Part shown: positions 36,072-45,497 of the stretch, in pieces
How positions within the stretch are numbered: the first letter of the stretch is position 1
How the letters are laid out: every line of letters starts with the position of its first letter
From: an uncultured Clostridia bacterium
Lineage (GTDB): Bacteria > Bacillota > Clostridia > TANB77 > CAG-508
Length of the DNA: 50,371 bases
Assembly: GCA_934129745.1 (NCBI GenBank)
Contig: CAKOWZ010000015.1
Coordinates: 1 to 50,371, forward strand
Direction of reading: 5' to 3'
Program-made: the position numbers and the translations under genes
The notes under the pieces: generated by a model
Database searches by the model: none
Told to the model about the DNA's origin: nothing
What the model saw: the letters and a program-made list of their open reading frames with translations, nothing else

Positions 36072-37151
36072 ATGAAATTTGTACATATAGCAGATATGCA
36101 TTTTGATACATCTTTTACAACACTTACAAATAAGGCAAATCTTGGAGATGTTAGAAGATTAGACCAAAGAATTGCATTTAAAAAAGTAATAGATTATATA
36201 AAAGAAAATAAAATCCCTTATTTAATAATATCAGGGGATTTTTATGAACACGAATATATTAGATTAAGTACAATCGAATATATTAACAATTTGTTTACGG
36301 AAATACCAGATACACAGATTTTTATTTCACCAGGAAATCATGATCCTTATTTAAAAGATTCTTTTTATAATAAGTTTTATTGGAATGAAAATGTACATAT
36401 TTTTGATTCAAAATTATCTTGTTTTGAACAAAATGGTGTAGATTTTTATGGATTTGGATTTGATGATTTTTATTATACAAATAAAGAGTTAGAGAATTTT
36501 AAAATTAAGAATGAAAATAAAATTAATATTTTAGTTGCACATGGAACATTAAATGCTTCAGAAACAACAGAACACACATATAACCCTATGTCTGAGAAAT
36601 TGCTTGAATCTAAAGGGTTTGATTATCTTGCACTTGGACATATTCATAAACTTGATTATAATTCAAAACCAAATCAAAGAATTGTATATCCTGGTTCTAC
36701 TGTGTCACTTGGTTTTGATGAATTAGGTGAACATGGAATGATAGTTGGTAATATAGAAAAAAACAAATTGGAGTTGGAATTTGTACCAGTTGATAATAAA
36801 GAATTTATTATCAAAGAAATTGATGTTACTGAAATGCTTGATTTAGATGAATTAGCTACAGTTATTAATAATATTGAATTTGATGAAAATAAGTATTATA
36901 AAATTTCTGTTATTGGTAGAAGAAATTTTGAAATTGATTTGTATAAATTAAATAAATTGGTAATAAATAAAAATATTATTAAAATAAAAGATTATACAAA
37001 ATTAAATTATGATTTAGAAAAAATTTCTAAGGAGAATACTTTAAAAGGTTTATTTGTTAAAGAGATTATGAAAAAAATGGAAAATAATCCAGAAGATAAA
37101 GAAATTTTACAAAATGCATTAGATATAGGATTTGAAATTTTAGAAAAATAA
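36072..37151 (+). CDS. SbcD/YhaO-like DNA repair metallophosphoesterase
   Basis: 359 residues with an aaaggagag site. Calcineurin-like phosphoesterase motifs are all present: HIADMHFD (metal D/H), ISGDFYEHE (GD), SPGNHDPY (GNHD), VAHGTLN, and LALGHIHK (GHxH). After about residue 240 comes a C-terminal cap domain. The family (SbcD, Mre11, YhaO) cuts DNA ends and hairpins together with an SMC-like ATPase. The partner ATPase starts 13 nt downstream, so the two form a complex like YhaO-YhaN or SbcCD. Confidence 0.92.
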   Translation: MKFVHIADMHFDTSFTTLTNKANLGDVRRLDQRIAFKKVIDYIKENKIPYLIISGDFYEHEYIRLSTIEYINNLFTEIPDTQIFISPGNHDPYLKDSFYNKFYWNENVHIFDSKLSCFEQNGVDFYGFGFDDFYYTNKELENFKIKNENKINILVAHGTLNASETTEHTYNPMSEKLLESKGFDYLALGHIHKLDYNSKPNQRIVYPGSTVSLGFDELGEHGMIVGNIEKNKLELEFVPVDNKEFIIKEIDVTEMLDLDELATVINNIEFDENKYYKISVIGRRNFEIDLYKLNKLVINKNIIKIKDYTKLNYDLEKISKENTLKGLFVKEIMKKMENNPEDKEILQNALDIGFEILEK

Positions 37152-37164
37152 TGGAGTGATATAT

Positions 37165-39189
37165 TTGAAAATAGATAAAATAAAAATCAACTCTTTTGGA
37201 AATTTACAAGACAAGGAGATTGATTTATCAGATAAAATAAATATAGTTTACGGTAAAAATGAAGCAGGAAAATCCACACTTTTAAAATTTATTACTAATA
37301 TGTTTTATGGAACATCTAGAAATAAAAAAGGTAGAGCATTTTCTGATTATGATAGATATAAACCATGGGGGAGAGAAGATTTCTCAGGTAAAATTGTTTA
37401 TGAATTAGATAATGGTGAAAAATATGAGGTATTTAGGGAGTTTGCTAGAAAAAACCCTAAAATATATAATAGTAATATGGAAGATATTACTAAACAATTT
37501 CCAATTGATAAAAGCACAGGAAGTACATTTTTTTATGAACAAACTAGGGTTGATGAGCCTACATTTTTATCAACAATTGCATCAATGCAACAAGAGGTTA
37601 AATTAGAAAAAAATTCTCAAAATAGTTTGATTCAAAAAATGGCAAACCTTGCAGGAACAGGTGATGATGGAGTTTCATATAAAAAAGCTATTGATAAATT
37701 ATATAAGAAACAATTAGATGAAGTTGGTACTTATAGAAGTACAGGAAAACCTATTAATATTGCACAAGGCAAGTTAAATGATTTAAAAAATAAGAAACAT
37801 GAATTATTAGGTTATAAAAATATGAAATTTGATTTTGAGGAAAGTAGAGTTGCAATTGAAGAAAAAATAAATGAAGATGAATTAAAACTTGAAATCTTAA
37901 AAAAACTTAAGAAAATCAATGATAAAGAAAATTTAGAACATGAAAAATTACATTATAATATTGGTGTTATTAAAAAAGATGATATTGAAATATTAGAATT
38001 GAAAAACAAGAAAAATCAGGTTTTAGAGGATAATGATATTGAAAGTGAAGAGGTTTTAATTAAAGAATATAATGATAAAATTAATTCGCTTGAACCAATT
38101 GAAAGAAAGAAATTTAGTATTGGTAAAATTAGTGTAAAAAAATATATTATTATTACATTATTGATTATTATTCTTAATATTATATTATATTTATTTATGG
38201 AACCATTTTACTTAAAATTTGTTGGATTAGCAGGTTTTTTAATTATTCCAATTATGCTTATAATTGAAAAAAATAGACTTAAAAATGAACATATGGTTAA
38301 GGAAAACAGGGAAGAGTTAAGTAAAAGGCTTGAAGAAAACAAGAAACTTTCAATATTTGAGAAAAATAAAATGGTACTTGAAGAGATTAAAATTTTGAAT
38401 GCGAAAATTGAGGTTTTTGAAAAAGATAAAAAAGATCAAATGGAATATTTGGAAGAAACTAAACAAAAAATTCAAAGTTTTAAAACAATTGAACAAGAAA
38501 AATTGAAAAATACTTATAGAACTAAAATTGATGTTTATGAAATTAATAAATTAATTAATTCAGATGATATGAATGAAAAAATTGAGGAAATTTCAAATGA
38601 TATAAATGAACAAAAATTAGAGTTACATAGAATTGAGTTAAGTAAAAATAATATTATGCCACAATTAGAGGATTTGGCTCAGGTTGAAGAGGAATTAGTA
38701 AGTACAGAGGAAGAATATGATGATTTGATGAAGAAAAATAATTCTATGATTGTTGTTAAACAAGCTTTAGAAGATGCTTATGAAAAAATGAAATCTGATG
38801 TTACACCTATATTTACTACAAATTTATCTGATAATATTTCAAAAATTTCTGATGGTAAATATAATAGAGTTTCAATTAATGATGAAAATGGAATGATGGT
38901 TGAACTTGAATCAGGGGAATTGGTTCCTGCTGAAAGATTAAGTTTAGGTACTATTGATCAATTGTATTTGTCTTTGAGATTATCTATGAATACTGAAGTT
39001 TCTACTGAAAATATGCCTGTTATTTTAGATGAGGCTTTTGCTTATTATGATGAGGATAGATTGGAAAATGTTTTGAAGTATTTGGCTGATAATTATAAGG
39101 ATAAACAGATTATTATTTTGACTTGTACTAATAGAGAAGAAGAGATTTATAAAAAACTTGGATATGAGGTTAATAAGGTTAAATTATAA
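37165..39189 (+). CDS. YhaN/SbcC-like SMC-type ATPase with membrane segment
   Basis: About 674 residues from TTG at 37165, chosen for ggag 8 nt upstream; an in-frame GTG at 37156 lies within that site. N-terminal Walker A VYGKNEAGKSTLLKFITNMF, then long Lys/Glu coiled coils. Two hydrophobic helices sit in the middle (about 325-370: IIITLLIIILNIILYLF; VGLAGFLIIPIMLII) in place of the zinc hook of SbcC. The C-terminus holds the ABC signature LSLGTIDQLYLSLR and Walker B MPVILDEAFAYYDEDR. Membrane-spanning coiled-coil forms are typical of YhaN. It pairs with the upstream nuclease for DNA end processing. Confidence 0.9.
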   Translation: MKIDKIKINSFGNLQDKEIDLSDKINIVYGKNEAGKSTLLKFITNMFYGTSRNKKGRAFSDYDRYKPWGREDFSGKIVYELDNGEKYEVFREFARKNPKIYNSNMEDITKQFPIDKSTGSTFFYEQTRVDEPTFLSTIASMQQEVKLEKNSQNSLIQKMANLAGTGDDGVSYKKAIDKLYKKQLDEVGTYRSTGKPINIAQGKLNDLKNKKHELLGYKNMKFDFEESRVAIEEKINEDELKLEILKKLKKINDKENLEHEKLHYNIGVIKKDDIEILELKNKKNQVLEDNDIESEEVLIKEYNDKINSLEPIERKKFSIGKISVKKYIIITLLIIILNIILYLFMEPFYLKFVGLAGFLIIPIMLIIEKNRLKNEHMVKENREELSKRLEENKKLSIFEKNKMVLEEIKILNAKIEVFEKDKKDQMEYLEETKQKIQSFKTIEQEKLKNTYRTKIDVYEINKLINSDDMNEKIEEISNDINEQKLELHRIELSKNNIMPQLEDLAQVEEELVSTEEEYDDLMKKNNSMIVVKQALEDAYEKMKSDVTPIFTTNLSDNISKISDGKYNRVSINDENGMMVELESGELVPAERLSLGTIDQLYLSLRLSMNTEVSTENMPVILDEAFAYYDEDRLENVLKYLADNYKDKQIIILTCTNREEEIYKKLGYEVNKVKL

Positions 39190-39239
39190 ATTGAAACATT
39201 TGGGGACAGAGGTTGCTCTGTCCTTAAATGTTTCAATTT
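39188..39239. terminator. Long hairpin after the nuclease-ATPase pair
   Basis: aaattgaaacattt..ggacagag pairs with ctctgtcc..aaatgtttcaattt. The stem is over 20 bp with small internal mismatches and no clear T-tract. The core GGACAGAG/CTCTGTCC differs from the GACGCGTC family but has similar architecture. Confidence 0.7.
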
Positions 39240-39323
39240 GTAAAATTTATGTGAAAGTATTGCAAAAAATTTGAAAAACTGGTATAAATTTGTTAGATAC
39301 AATAAATCTAAAGAGGAATATTT

Positions 39324-40517
39324 ATGAAATTATTAGAATATAAACAATTTAATAATTCAGATGAAGAAAAAACATTAAATAAAAAGAAAGTTGCTATTAC
39401 TAGTGTTACAAGTTTTGTTATTATTCTTTTGATTGTATTATGTATGCTATATGTAAAAAATGTTGGCTTTAGAAATTTTATGGATAAATACATTTTATTT
39501 AAACATGTTGATGAAACTGATATGCCATATATTTCTTTAGAACAAGATGAAAATGTGTATACATGTGCATTTTATAATTATGTGGTTGTATTAAAAAATA
39601 ATCAATTAACTATGTATAATTCATCTGGAAAAGAAGTTGAAAGTTTTAAAGTGAATATTAATTCACCAGTTTTTTCTGTTAAAGATAATTATTTAGTTGT
39701 TGGTGAGAAAAATCAGCAAAAATGTTATTTATTTAAAGATAAAAAAATGGTGTGGGAAAAGGATATTGAAGGACAGATTTCTAGGTTAAGTGTAAATCAA
39801 AATGGATATGTTACAACAATTGTTTCTGGGACAAGTTATAAATCAGTTATAACAACATATTCAGAAGATGGTTCAGAAATTTTTAAAACATATTTATCTA
39901 ATACTTTTGCTATAGATTCAAGTGTTTCAAAAGATAATAAATTTATGAGTTTTTGTGAAGTGGATATGTCTGGTGCTTTAATTGAATTTAAAGTTAAGAC
40001 AATTTCAATTGATAAAGCAAAACAAGATCCCGCAAATGCTATTGTTTATACATATCAGATACCATCAAATATTATTGTTACAGATATTGAATATCATAAT
40101 AAAGATGAATTGATTTGTTTATGTGATAAAAGTGTGTATTCTTTAAAAAATGGAAGTTTAGATCTTTTAAATCAGTTTAATGATGGCAATATTTCTTTTG
40201 CTGGTGCTAATTTAGATAAAAGTTATTTTAAGGTTTCTGAAAAAACTTTTGGAATTAATAATCAGCAATCAAGTGTGGATATATTTAATACTTCAAATGG
40301 AAATGTGTCAAATTATATGATAAATGGTATTGCTAAAGATGTCGATTCTAAAAATGGTGTAATAGCTGTAAATTTAGGAAATGAAGTGTATTTTATTGGA
40401 GAAAATGGATGGCTAATTAAGAAATATACATCTAGTCAGGAAATTAAAGGTGTGGTTGTTTCTAATAATGTTGCTGGAATTATTTATAGGAATAAGATTA
40501 CTTTTATTAGTTTATAG
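39324..40517 (+). CDS. Membrane-anchored beta-propeller-like protein (DUF5711-type)
   Basis: 397 residues. One N-terminal transmembrane helix (about 28-48) is followed by a long extracytoplasmic region of repeated 'W/Y-strand, DG turn' blades (NNQLTMYNSSGKEVESFKV; KDKKMVWEKDIEGQISRLSV; NGWLIKKYTSSQEIKGVVVS), as in beta-propellers. The family, recalled as DUF5711, is widespread in Clostridia and often beside cvpA, as here. The function is unknown; an extracellular scaffold or sensor role is inferred. No catalytic motif is seen. Confidence 0.75.
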   Translation: MKLLEYKQFNNSDEEKTLNKKKVAITSVTSFVIILLIVLCMLYVKNVGFRNFMDKYILFKHVDETDMPYISLEQDENVYTCAFYNYVVVLKNNQLTMYNSSGKEVESFKVNINSPVFSVKDNYLVVGEKNQQKCYLFKDKKMVWEKDIEGQISRLSVNQNGYVTTIVSGTSYKSVITTYSEDGSEIFKTYLSNTFAIDSSVSKDNKFMSFCEVDMSGALIEFKVKTISIDKAKQDPANAIVYTYQIPSNIIVTDIEYHNKDELICLCDKSVYSLKNGSLDLLNQFNDGNISFAGANLDKSYFKVSEKTFGINNQQSSVDIFNTSNGNVSNYMINGIAKDVDSKNGVIAVNLGNEVYFIGENGWLIKKYTSSQEIKGVVVSNNVAGIIYRNKITFISL

Positions 40518-40566
40518 CTGAGAATTAATATAAGTTTATAGGTGTCTTTAAAAAACCTAAATTTTT

Positions 40567-40603
40567 TTAAAAGGAGAGTATGATTTTTTTATCATACAAT
40601 TAG
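40567..40603 (+). promoter_or_regulatory. Mini-ORF with hairpin before cvpA
   Basis: aaaaggag is followed by ATG ATT TTT TTA TCA TAC AAT TAG (40580-40603), a 7-residue frame. The ATG sits in the stem gtatgat / atcatac (40578-40597, T6 loop). It could be a translated leader or a chance arrangement; cvpA itself has only a weak agaaag site. Confidence 0.3.
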
Positions 40604-40609
40604 AAAGTT

Positions 40610-41314
40610 ATGTTTATTGTTGTAGATTTGATTATCCTAGCTGTTTTAATTTTATGTGTAGGTTTAGGATATAAAAGAGGTTTAGCAGGATGTTTAATAA
40701 GAGTTTTGGCTTTTTTTATAGCTGTGGTGGTTTCAGCTGTTTTATTTAAACCAGCGGCTGCTTTGGTAACAAGTTCAACACAAATTGATGAAAATATTCA
40801 ATCTTCAATTGTTTCTGTTTTTGAAAAAGAAGATTTGAATGAATCTGATAGTTCTAAAAGTGATTCAGGTGAGAACAAGGATTTAAGTGAACAAAATGAT
40901 GTAAATAAACAAAAACAAGATTCTCCTATTATGAAATATATTTCAGATAAAGTGGAAGATGCAACAGAAGAAAAGAAAATGGAAATTGTAAATGATGTTG
41001 CTAAAGAGATTTCTTTGAAGATAATTGATGTATTATGTTTTATTGGAATTTTTATAATAATAAGAATTGTATTAACTTTTATAAAGGCATTAGCAAATAT
41101 AATAACAAAGTTGCCAATAATTAAACAATGTGATAAAATAGGCGGTGTATTATATGGAGTATTACAGGCAAGTGTAATTATTTTCATAGCATTAGCATTA
41201 ATTACATTTGTTTCTACTATAACAAATCAATATACAGTATTAGAACTTATAAATCAATCTTATATTGGAAGTGTTTTAAATAGTAATAATATTTTATTGA
41301 ATATCATATTTTAG
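40610..41314 (+). CDS. CvpA-family membrane protein
   Basis: 234 residues. Four predicted helices in two pairs: MFIVVDLIILAVLILCVGLGYKRGL and the next hydrophobic stretch LAFFIAVVVSAVLF, then a Ser/Asp/Lys-rich insertion (about 65-120), then LCFIGIFIIIRIVLTFIKAL and GVLQASVIIFIALALITFV. The 'GYKRGLAGCLIRVLAF' and 'PIIKQCDKIGGVLYGVLQA' signatures are those of CvpA/YshB-type proteins. CvpA is needed for colicin V export in E. coli and for surface properties elsewhere; the exact role here is open. It lies between the DUF5711-like and LCP genes, suggesting an envelope role. Confidence 0.85.
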   Translation: MFIVVDLIILAVLILCVGLGYKRGLAGCLIRVLAFFIAVVVSAVLFKPAAALVTSSTQIDENIQSSIVSVFEKEDLNESDSSKSDSGENKDLSEQNDVNKQKQDSPIMKYISDKVEDATEEKKMEIVNDVAKEISLKIIDVLCFIGIFIIIRIVLTFIKALANIITKLPIIKQCDKIGGVLYGVLQASVIIFIALALITFVSTITNQYTVLELINQSYIGSVLNSNNILLNIIF

Positions 41315-41405
41315 TAATTAAATTTAACAATTAAATCTGAATGTGTAAAAAAATATTTTTAATGTATAGAAATGAGTAATAATAATAATTGTTTAGGAGT
41401 GAGTA

Positions 41406-42812
41406 TTGGTGGGTAATAATAATAAAGGAAGAGGCACTGTTTCTAAGACAGTGAGTAAAGGACAAAAGAAAAATTCAAAAGTTAGCAATGATAAAAAATC
41501 AAGAAATGTAGAAAAAAATGAGAAAGAGTCGATTTTTCAAGAGGTAACTATTAATTTGAAAAATACAGAATATAATCAGAAAAAAAGTAAAGTTAAACAA
41601 AAAAGAAAAAGTTATAAAATATTAAAATTTGTTTTATCAATTATATTTATTTCAATTTTAATATTTGCAGGTTTGTTTATTAAAAGATGGAGTGAAAATG
41701 GTTGGACTTTAAGTGGATTTGTTGCTACAATTTTAGGGCATGATGCAAATACTTTGGCAAATCTTCCAAGAGTTAATATATTGGTTATAGGACAAAGCCA
41801 AAATTTAACAGATACACTTATGGTGTGTTCATATGATCCAAAAACTCAAGAGGCTGCAATGCTTTCAATTCCAAGGGATACATTTGTTGGAAGAAACAAA
41901 AATTATGCAACAGGCTCAGATAAAATAAATGCTATATATCAAATTGATCCAGATATGTTAGTTCAAAAAGTAAATAATATCACAGGGTTAGATATTAAAT
42001 ATTATGTAAAAGTTGACACAGCTGGACTTAGAGAATTGGTTGATAGTGTAGGTGGAATATATTTTGATGTTCCAATGGATATGGATTATGATGATAGTTC
42101 ACAAGATTTATACATACATTTGAAATCAGGATATCAATTACTTGATGGTAATAAAGCTGAACAGGTTTTAAGATTTAGACATAATAATGATGGTTCATCA
42201 TATCCAATAGAGTATGGTGACCAAGATCTAGGTAGAATGAAAACTCAAAGGGCTTTTTTAACTGAAGTTGTTAAACAACTTGCTAAAACTGAAAATATTA
42301 CAAAAGTTGATGATTATATTAAAATTGCAAATGAAAATGTTGAAACTAATTTTAGTTTATGGACATTAAAAGATTATGCACCTTATTTAATTGATTTTAA
42401 AGTTGAAAATATCCAATCTGCTACACTTCCTGGAACACCTGTTAAATACAATGAATTGTGGTTTTATGCACATAATAAATTAGAAACAGATAAAATTGTA
42501 AGGGAATTATTTAAAACAGAATTATCAGAAGATCAAGAAAAAAATAATGAAATTAAAGTAAGTATTTTAAATGGAACAAATGATGATTCTAAAATGGAGA
42601 AGTTAGAGAGTTTATTAAAACAAAATGGATATACAATTGCTTCAACTGGAAAGGCTGCAGAGACTAAAAAAACTGTGATTGTTAATAGAACAGAACAAAG
42701 TGATTCTGTTGCTGATGAATTAAAAAATCTTGTTGGTGTTGGAGTTGTTTCAAATTCGAGTCCAAGCAAGAGTGGAGTTGATTTTACTATTATTATTGGT
42801 GAAGATTACTAA
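41406..42812 (+). CDS. LytR-CpsA-Psr family cell-wall ligase
   Basis: 468 residues starting at TTG (41406) with aggag 8 nt upstream. A basic 70-residue cytoplasmic tail, one membrane helix (about 76-96), then the LCP catalytic domain with NILVIGQSQNLTDTLMV, the conserved LSIPRDTFV, and KINAIYQ; the segment GYQLLDGNKAEQVLRFRHNN carries the Arg residues that bind pyrophosphate, followed by GRMKTQRAFLTEVVKQL. The C-terminal 80 residues match the LytR C-terminal domain (VSILNGTNDDSKMEKLESLL). It attaches teichoic acid or capsule-type glycans from lipid carriers to peptidoglycan outside the membrane. Confidence 0.93.
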   Translation: MVGNNNKGRGTVSKTVSKGQKKNSKVSNDKKSRNVEKNEKESIFQEVTINLKNTEYNQKKSKVKQKRKSYKILKFVLSIIFISILIFAGLFIKRWSENGWTLSGFVATILGHDANTLANLPRVNILVIGQSQNLTDTLMVCSYDPKTQEAAMLSIPRDTFVGRNKNYATGSDKINAIYQIDPDMLVQKVNNITGLDIKYYVKVDTAGLRELVDSVGGIYFDVPMDMDYDDSSQDLYIHLKSGYQLLDGNKAEQVLRFRHNNDGSSYPIEYGDQDLGRMKTQRAFLTEVVKQLAKTENITKVDDYIKIANENVETNFSLWTLKDYAPYLIDFKVENIQSATLPGTPVKYNELWFYAHNKLETDKIVRELFKTELSEDQEKNNEIKVSILNGTNDDSKMEKLESLLKQNGYTIASTGKAAETKKTVIVNRTEQSDSVADELKNLVGVGVVSNSSPSKSGVDFTIIIGEDY

Positions 42813-42816
42813 AGAA

Positions 42817-42879
42817 AAAATGATGTTTTTGGAAAGAGTTTTAGGTACTTGTTTGGTACCTTTCCAAAAACATCATTTT
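42817..42879. terminator. Bidirectional terminator between LCP and carboxypeptidase genes
   Basis: Perfect 20-bp arms (42817-42836 and 42860-42879, centred on tgatgtttttggaaag) with an inner ggtac/gtacc pair. It serves the converging genes. Confidence 0.9.
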
Positions 42880-42974
42880 GATTTGGGTTTTGATTTGATG
42901 TAGAGTTGATTTTGTTTTTAAATTTTTAGGTTTGATTTATATTTTAATTTTTGTCTTGAGTTTCGTGATTTGTT

Positions 42975-44312
42975 TTACTTTTTGGATTTAGACTTTGTAA
43001 TTGCAATTATTAAATATAAAATAAATAATATTAAGGCAATTACTAAAATTTTATATATGTTTTGTTCTGTAATAAAATTCCCATTTGATAAATTAAAAAT
43101 AGGCTGAGGTTTTTCTTCTTCTTTTACAATTTCCTGATAATTTGCAAAACCATATTCAAATAAATTTATTGCATCTAAATCTCTGTAATTAGCTGTATTA
43201 TCAGCAGATGGAGCATTTAATATAACTGCTAAAAACTGCATATCATCCTTTTTAGCTGAAGCAATTAAACATGCACCTGCAGGTTCTGTAAAACCTGTTT
43301 TCATACCTGTTGCATATTCATAATAATTTTTTTCTTTTGATTTTATTAAAGTATTTGTCGTCTCAAATTTCCTAGAATAAGAGTTTTCAGGTTGTAAAAC
43401 ATATGAAGTTTTGCACACAATATCTGTAATTTGTGGATAACGTAGTGCATAAAGTCCGATTATTCCCATATCTTTAGCTGTTGAATAATGATTTTCATCA
43501 TGTATTCCACTTGGATTTGTAAAATTTGAGTTTGTGCATCCAATTTCTGTTGCTTTTTCATTCATTAATTTTGCAAATTCTTCAATTGAACCTGAAATAT
43601 GAATAGCTAATGCAAATCCTGCATCATTTGCTGATGGTATTAAAAGTGAGTTTAGGAGTTGCTCGATTGTTAGTTTTTCTCCTGGTTTTAAATATGCTGA
43701 TGTGTATCCTGAAGGAATATTTGAAATCATGTCTTTTGTTATTATTACAGTGTCTTGTAGATTACAGTGGTCTAATGTTATTATTGCTGTTAATAATTTT
43801 GTTGTGCTTGCTGGATATATTTTTTCCTCAGAATTTTTTTCATATGCTACGCGGTTTGTTGATGTTTCTATGAGAATACATGATTTTGCATTAAGGTTAA
43901 GTTGTGCATTTGGTGATGTATTTGAATTACTATTTTGGTTTTCAGTTTTGTTTTGATTTTGTGTTTGATTCTGATTTTGGCTTTGATTTTGACTCTGACT
44001 CTGATTTTGGCTTTGTTGCTGAGTTTGATTCTGGTTCTGGTTTTGAGCCTGAGTCTGAGCCTGATTTTGAGTTTGACTCTGAGTCTGATTCTGATTCTGT
44101 GTCTTATTTTGATTTTGGTCGTAGCTATTTTCTGAATTCATTGTTTCTTCAGAAGATATATTTTTCTTATTCTGAAAGTAATAGTCAAGTTGTATTTTTG
44201 AGCTATTTGTTTGATCTTTTATATTTTCACTTGAATTAGTAAAAGCAAAGGAGGTGGTTGAAAATAATAAAAGTATTGTTGTTAAAATTAATAAAAATTT
44301 TTCTTTTTTCAT
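42975..44312 (-). CDS. D-alanyl-D-alanine carboxypeptidase (DacA/PBP5 type) with Gln/Asn-rich linker
   Basis: 445 residues, signal peptide FLLILTTILLLFSTTSFAF. Residues about 65-130 are an almost pure Gln/Asn linker with Ser/Thr. The S11 peptidase domain then shows the active motifs PASTTKLLTA (SxxK), SANDAG (SxN) and MKTGFTEPAG (KTG). A C-terminal helix (ILVIALILFILYLIIAI) anchors it. It removes the terminal D-Ala of stem pentapeptides outside the cell, the counterpart of the ligase at 24087. The linker, placed before rather than after the catalytic domain, is unusual. Confidence 0.93.
   Translation of the reverse strand: MKKEKFLLILTTILLLFSTTSFAFTNSSENIKDQTNSSKIQLDYYFQNKKNISSEETMNSENSYDQNQNKTQNQNQTQSQTQNQAQTQAQNQNQNQTQQQSQNQSQSQNQSQNQNQTQNQNKTENQNSNSNTSPNAQLNLNAKSCILIETSTNRVAYEKNSEEKIYPASTTKLLTAIITLDHCNLQDTVIITKDMISNIPSGYTSAYLKPGEKLTIEQLLNSLLIPSANDAGFALAIHISGSIEEFAKLMNEKATEIGCTNSNFTNPSGIHDENHYSTAKDMGIIGLYALRYPQITDIVCKTSYVLQPENSYSRKFETTNTLIKSKEKNYYEYATGMKTGFTEPAGACLIASAKKDDMQFLAVILNAPSADNTANYRDLDAINLFEYGFANYQEIVKEEEKPQPIFNLSNGNFITEQNIYKILVIALILFILYLIIAITKSKSKK
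43935..44120 (-). repeat. Codon repeat encoding the Gln/Asn linker
   Basis: A short unit CAAAATCAG (Gln-Asn-Gln) recurs with few changes, seen on the plus strand as repeated 'gattctgattttg'. Such repeats expand and contract by slippage and may vary between strains. Confidence 0.7.
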
Positions 44313-44500
44313 TTTTTCTCCCCAATTTTGTTTGATATTAGATTTTATTTAAATTTATGTATTTAATAATATATTAAGTCAGACAGATTTTCAATATTTA
44401 TTTAAAAATTTAATTTTATAAATTGTGTATGTATTGGTGAAAAAATCTTTGGGAGGCAATTAAAAAATAAAAAATATTTTATTAAATTTAAAGTATAAGA

Positions 44501-44574
44501 AAGGAGGTGTTTAATAGTAAGAAGCGCAAAGATAAATAAAAAAGCTTTTTGTTAGGCAAATAAAAAGCTTTTTT
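44501..44574 (+). promoter_or_regulatory. Leader with strong ribosome site and hairpin before comEA
   Basis: aaggaggtg (44501-44509) is followed by a 10-codon frame (from GTG 44507: MFNSKKRKDK, stop at 44539) and then the hairpin aaaaaagcttttt / aaaaagctttttt (44538-44574), which looks like a terminator. It resembles an attenuator or the tail of a small gene. The rest of 44313-44500 shows no gene. Confidence 0.4.
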
Positions 44575-44617
44575 AAAAATAAAATATAAAAATTTTTAAA
44601 GAAAAGGAAGGTTTTAG

Positions 44618-45343
44618 ATGGAAGTAATTAAAAAAAATAAGAGAATTGTTATAATTATTATGAGTATAATTTTTGTGGCTGGTATTTTTGGCGTAATATA
44701 TTTAAAAAATCAAAAAAATGATAATATTAATGTAAGCAGTTTTATTGATGAAGAAATTAATAATAATTATAATGAAACACAGGTTATAGACGGAAACAAT
44801 TATGAAAGTGATAACAAAGAGCAGAATGAAAATACAAATGAGGTAAATGACAATAGCAAATTAAATGGTGCTGAAAAAATTTATATTCATATAATTGGAG
44901 AAGTAAATAATCAAGGTGTAATTGAATTAAATAAAGGTGATAGAATTGTTGATGCTATTGAGAAAGCAGGAGGTGCAACTGAAAAAGCAGATTTAAGCAA
45001 AATTAATTTAGTTTTTATTTTAGATGATGGGCAAAAAGTGAGAATTCCAAGTATAAATGATAAATCAGAAAATGAGTCTTATGTTACAGATGGAAGTGGT
45101 AATGAAGTTTTAGGAGGTGGTGTGTCAAATATGGAAATTCAAGCCATTAAAAAAGTTAATATAAATACAGCTAATCAAACTGAGCTTGAGACATTGTCTG
45201 GAATTGGGCCATCTTTAGCTGCCAATATTATTGAATTCAGGAATAAAAATGGATTGTTTAAAAGTGTTGATGAATTAAAAAATGTTAGTGGAATTGGAGA
45301 GGCTAAATTTGATAAAATCAAAAATAATATTAGAGTTAAGTGA
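44618..45343 (+). CDS. comEA: Competence protein ComEA
   Basis: 241 residues with an aaaggaagg site. N-terminal membrane helix (about 9-29), an Asn-rich spacer, an SLBB domain (KIYIHIIGEVNNQGVIELNK...DAIEKAGGAT, about 88-150), and a C-terminal double helix-hairpin-helix (KVNINTANQTELETLSGIGPSLAANIIEFR...LKNVSGIGEAKFDKI). ComEA binds incoming double-stranded DNA at the outer face of the membrane during transformation. No comEC lies beside it here. It suggests natural uptake of DNA or a relic of it. Confidence 0.93.
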   Translation: MEVIKKNKRIVIIIMSIIFVAGIFGVIYLKNQKNDNINVSSFIDEEINNNYNETQVIDGNNYESDNKEQNENTNEVNDNSKLNGAEKIYIHIIGEVNNQGVIELNKGDRIVDAIEKAGGATEKADLSKINLVFILDDGQKVRIPSINDKSENESYVTDGSGNEVLGGGVSNMEIQAIKKVNINTANQTELETLSGIGPSLAANIIEFRNKNGLFKSVDELKNVSGIGEAKFDKIKNNIRVK

Positions 45344-45371
45344 TTTTGGAAATTATAGTATAATTGGACAG

Positions 45372-45403
45372 GTCTAAGATATGAAAAAATTCATGTCTTA
45401 GAC
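45372..45403 (+). terminator. Hairpin after comEA
   Basis: gtctaagatatgaa / ttcatgtcttagac with a 4-nt loop and no strong T-tract. Confidence 0.6.
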
Positions 45404-45424
45404 TTGAACATATAAAAAATCAAC

Positions 45425-45453
45425 TTGACGAAAAAATAACTTTATTATATAAT
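45425..45453 (+). promoter_or_regulatory. Promoter of the HD-GYP response regulator
   Basis: -35 TTGACG (45425-45430), 17-bp spacer, -10 TATAAT (45448-45453), 44 nt before the start codon. Confidence 0.82.
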
Positions 45454-45497
45454 TGAGTAAAAGATAAATCACAATTTTAAGGAGTGATATAAGACAT

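Noticed and set aside
43425..43440. Third DnaA box (TGTGGATAA) in the carboxypeptidase gene
   Set aside because: A single isolated box inside a coding region with no cluster; taken as chance.
43610..44239. Plus-strand low-complexity frames opposite the carboxypeptidase
   Set aside because: They mirror the Gln/Asn codon repeat on the other strand and have no ribosome sites.
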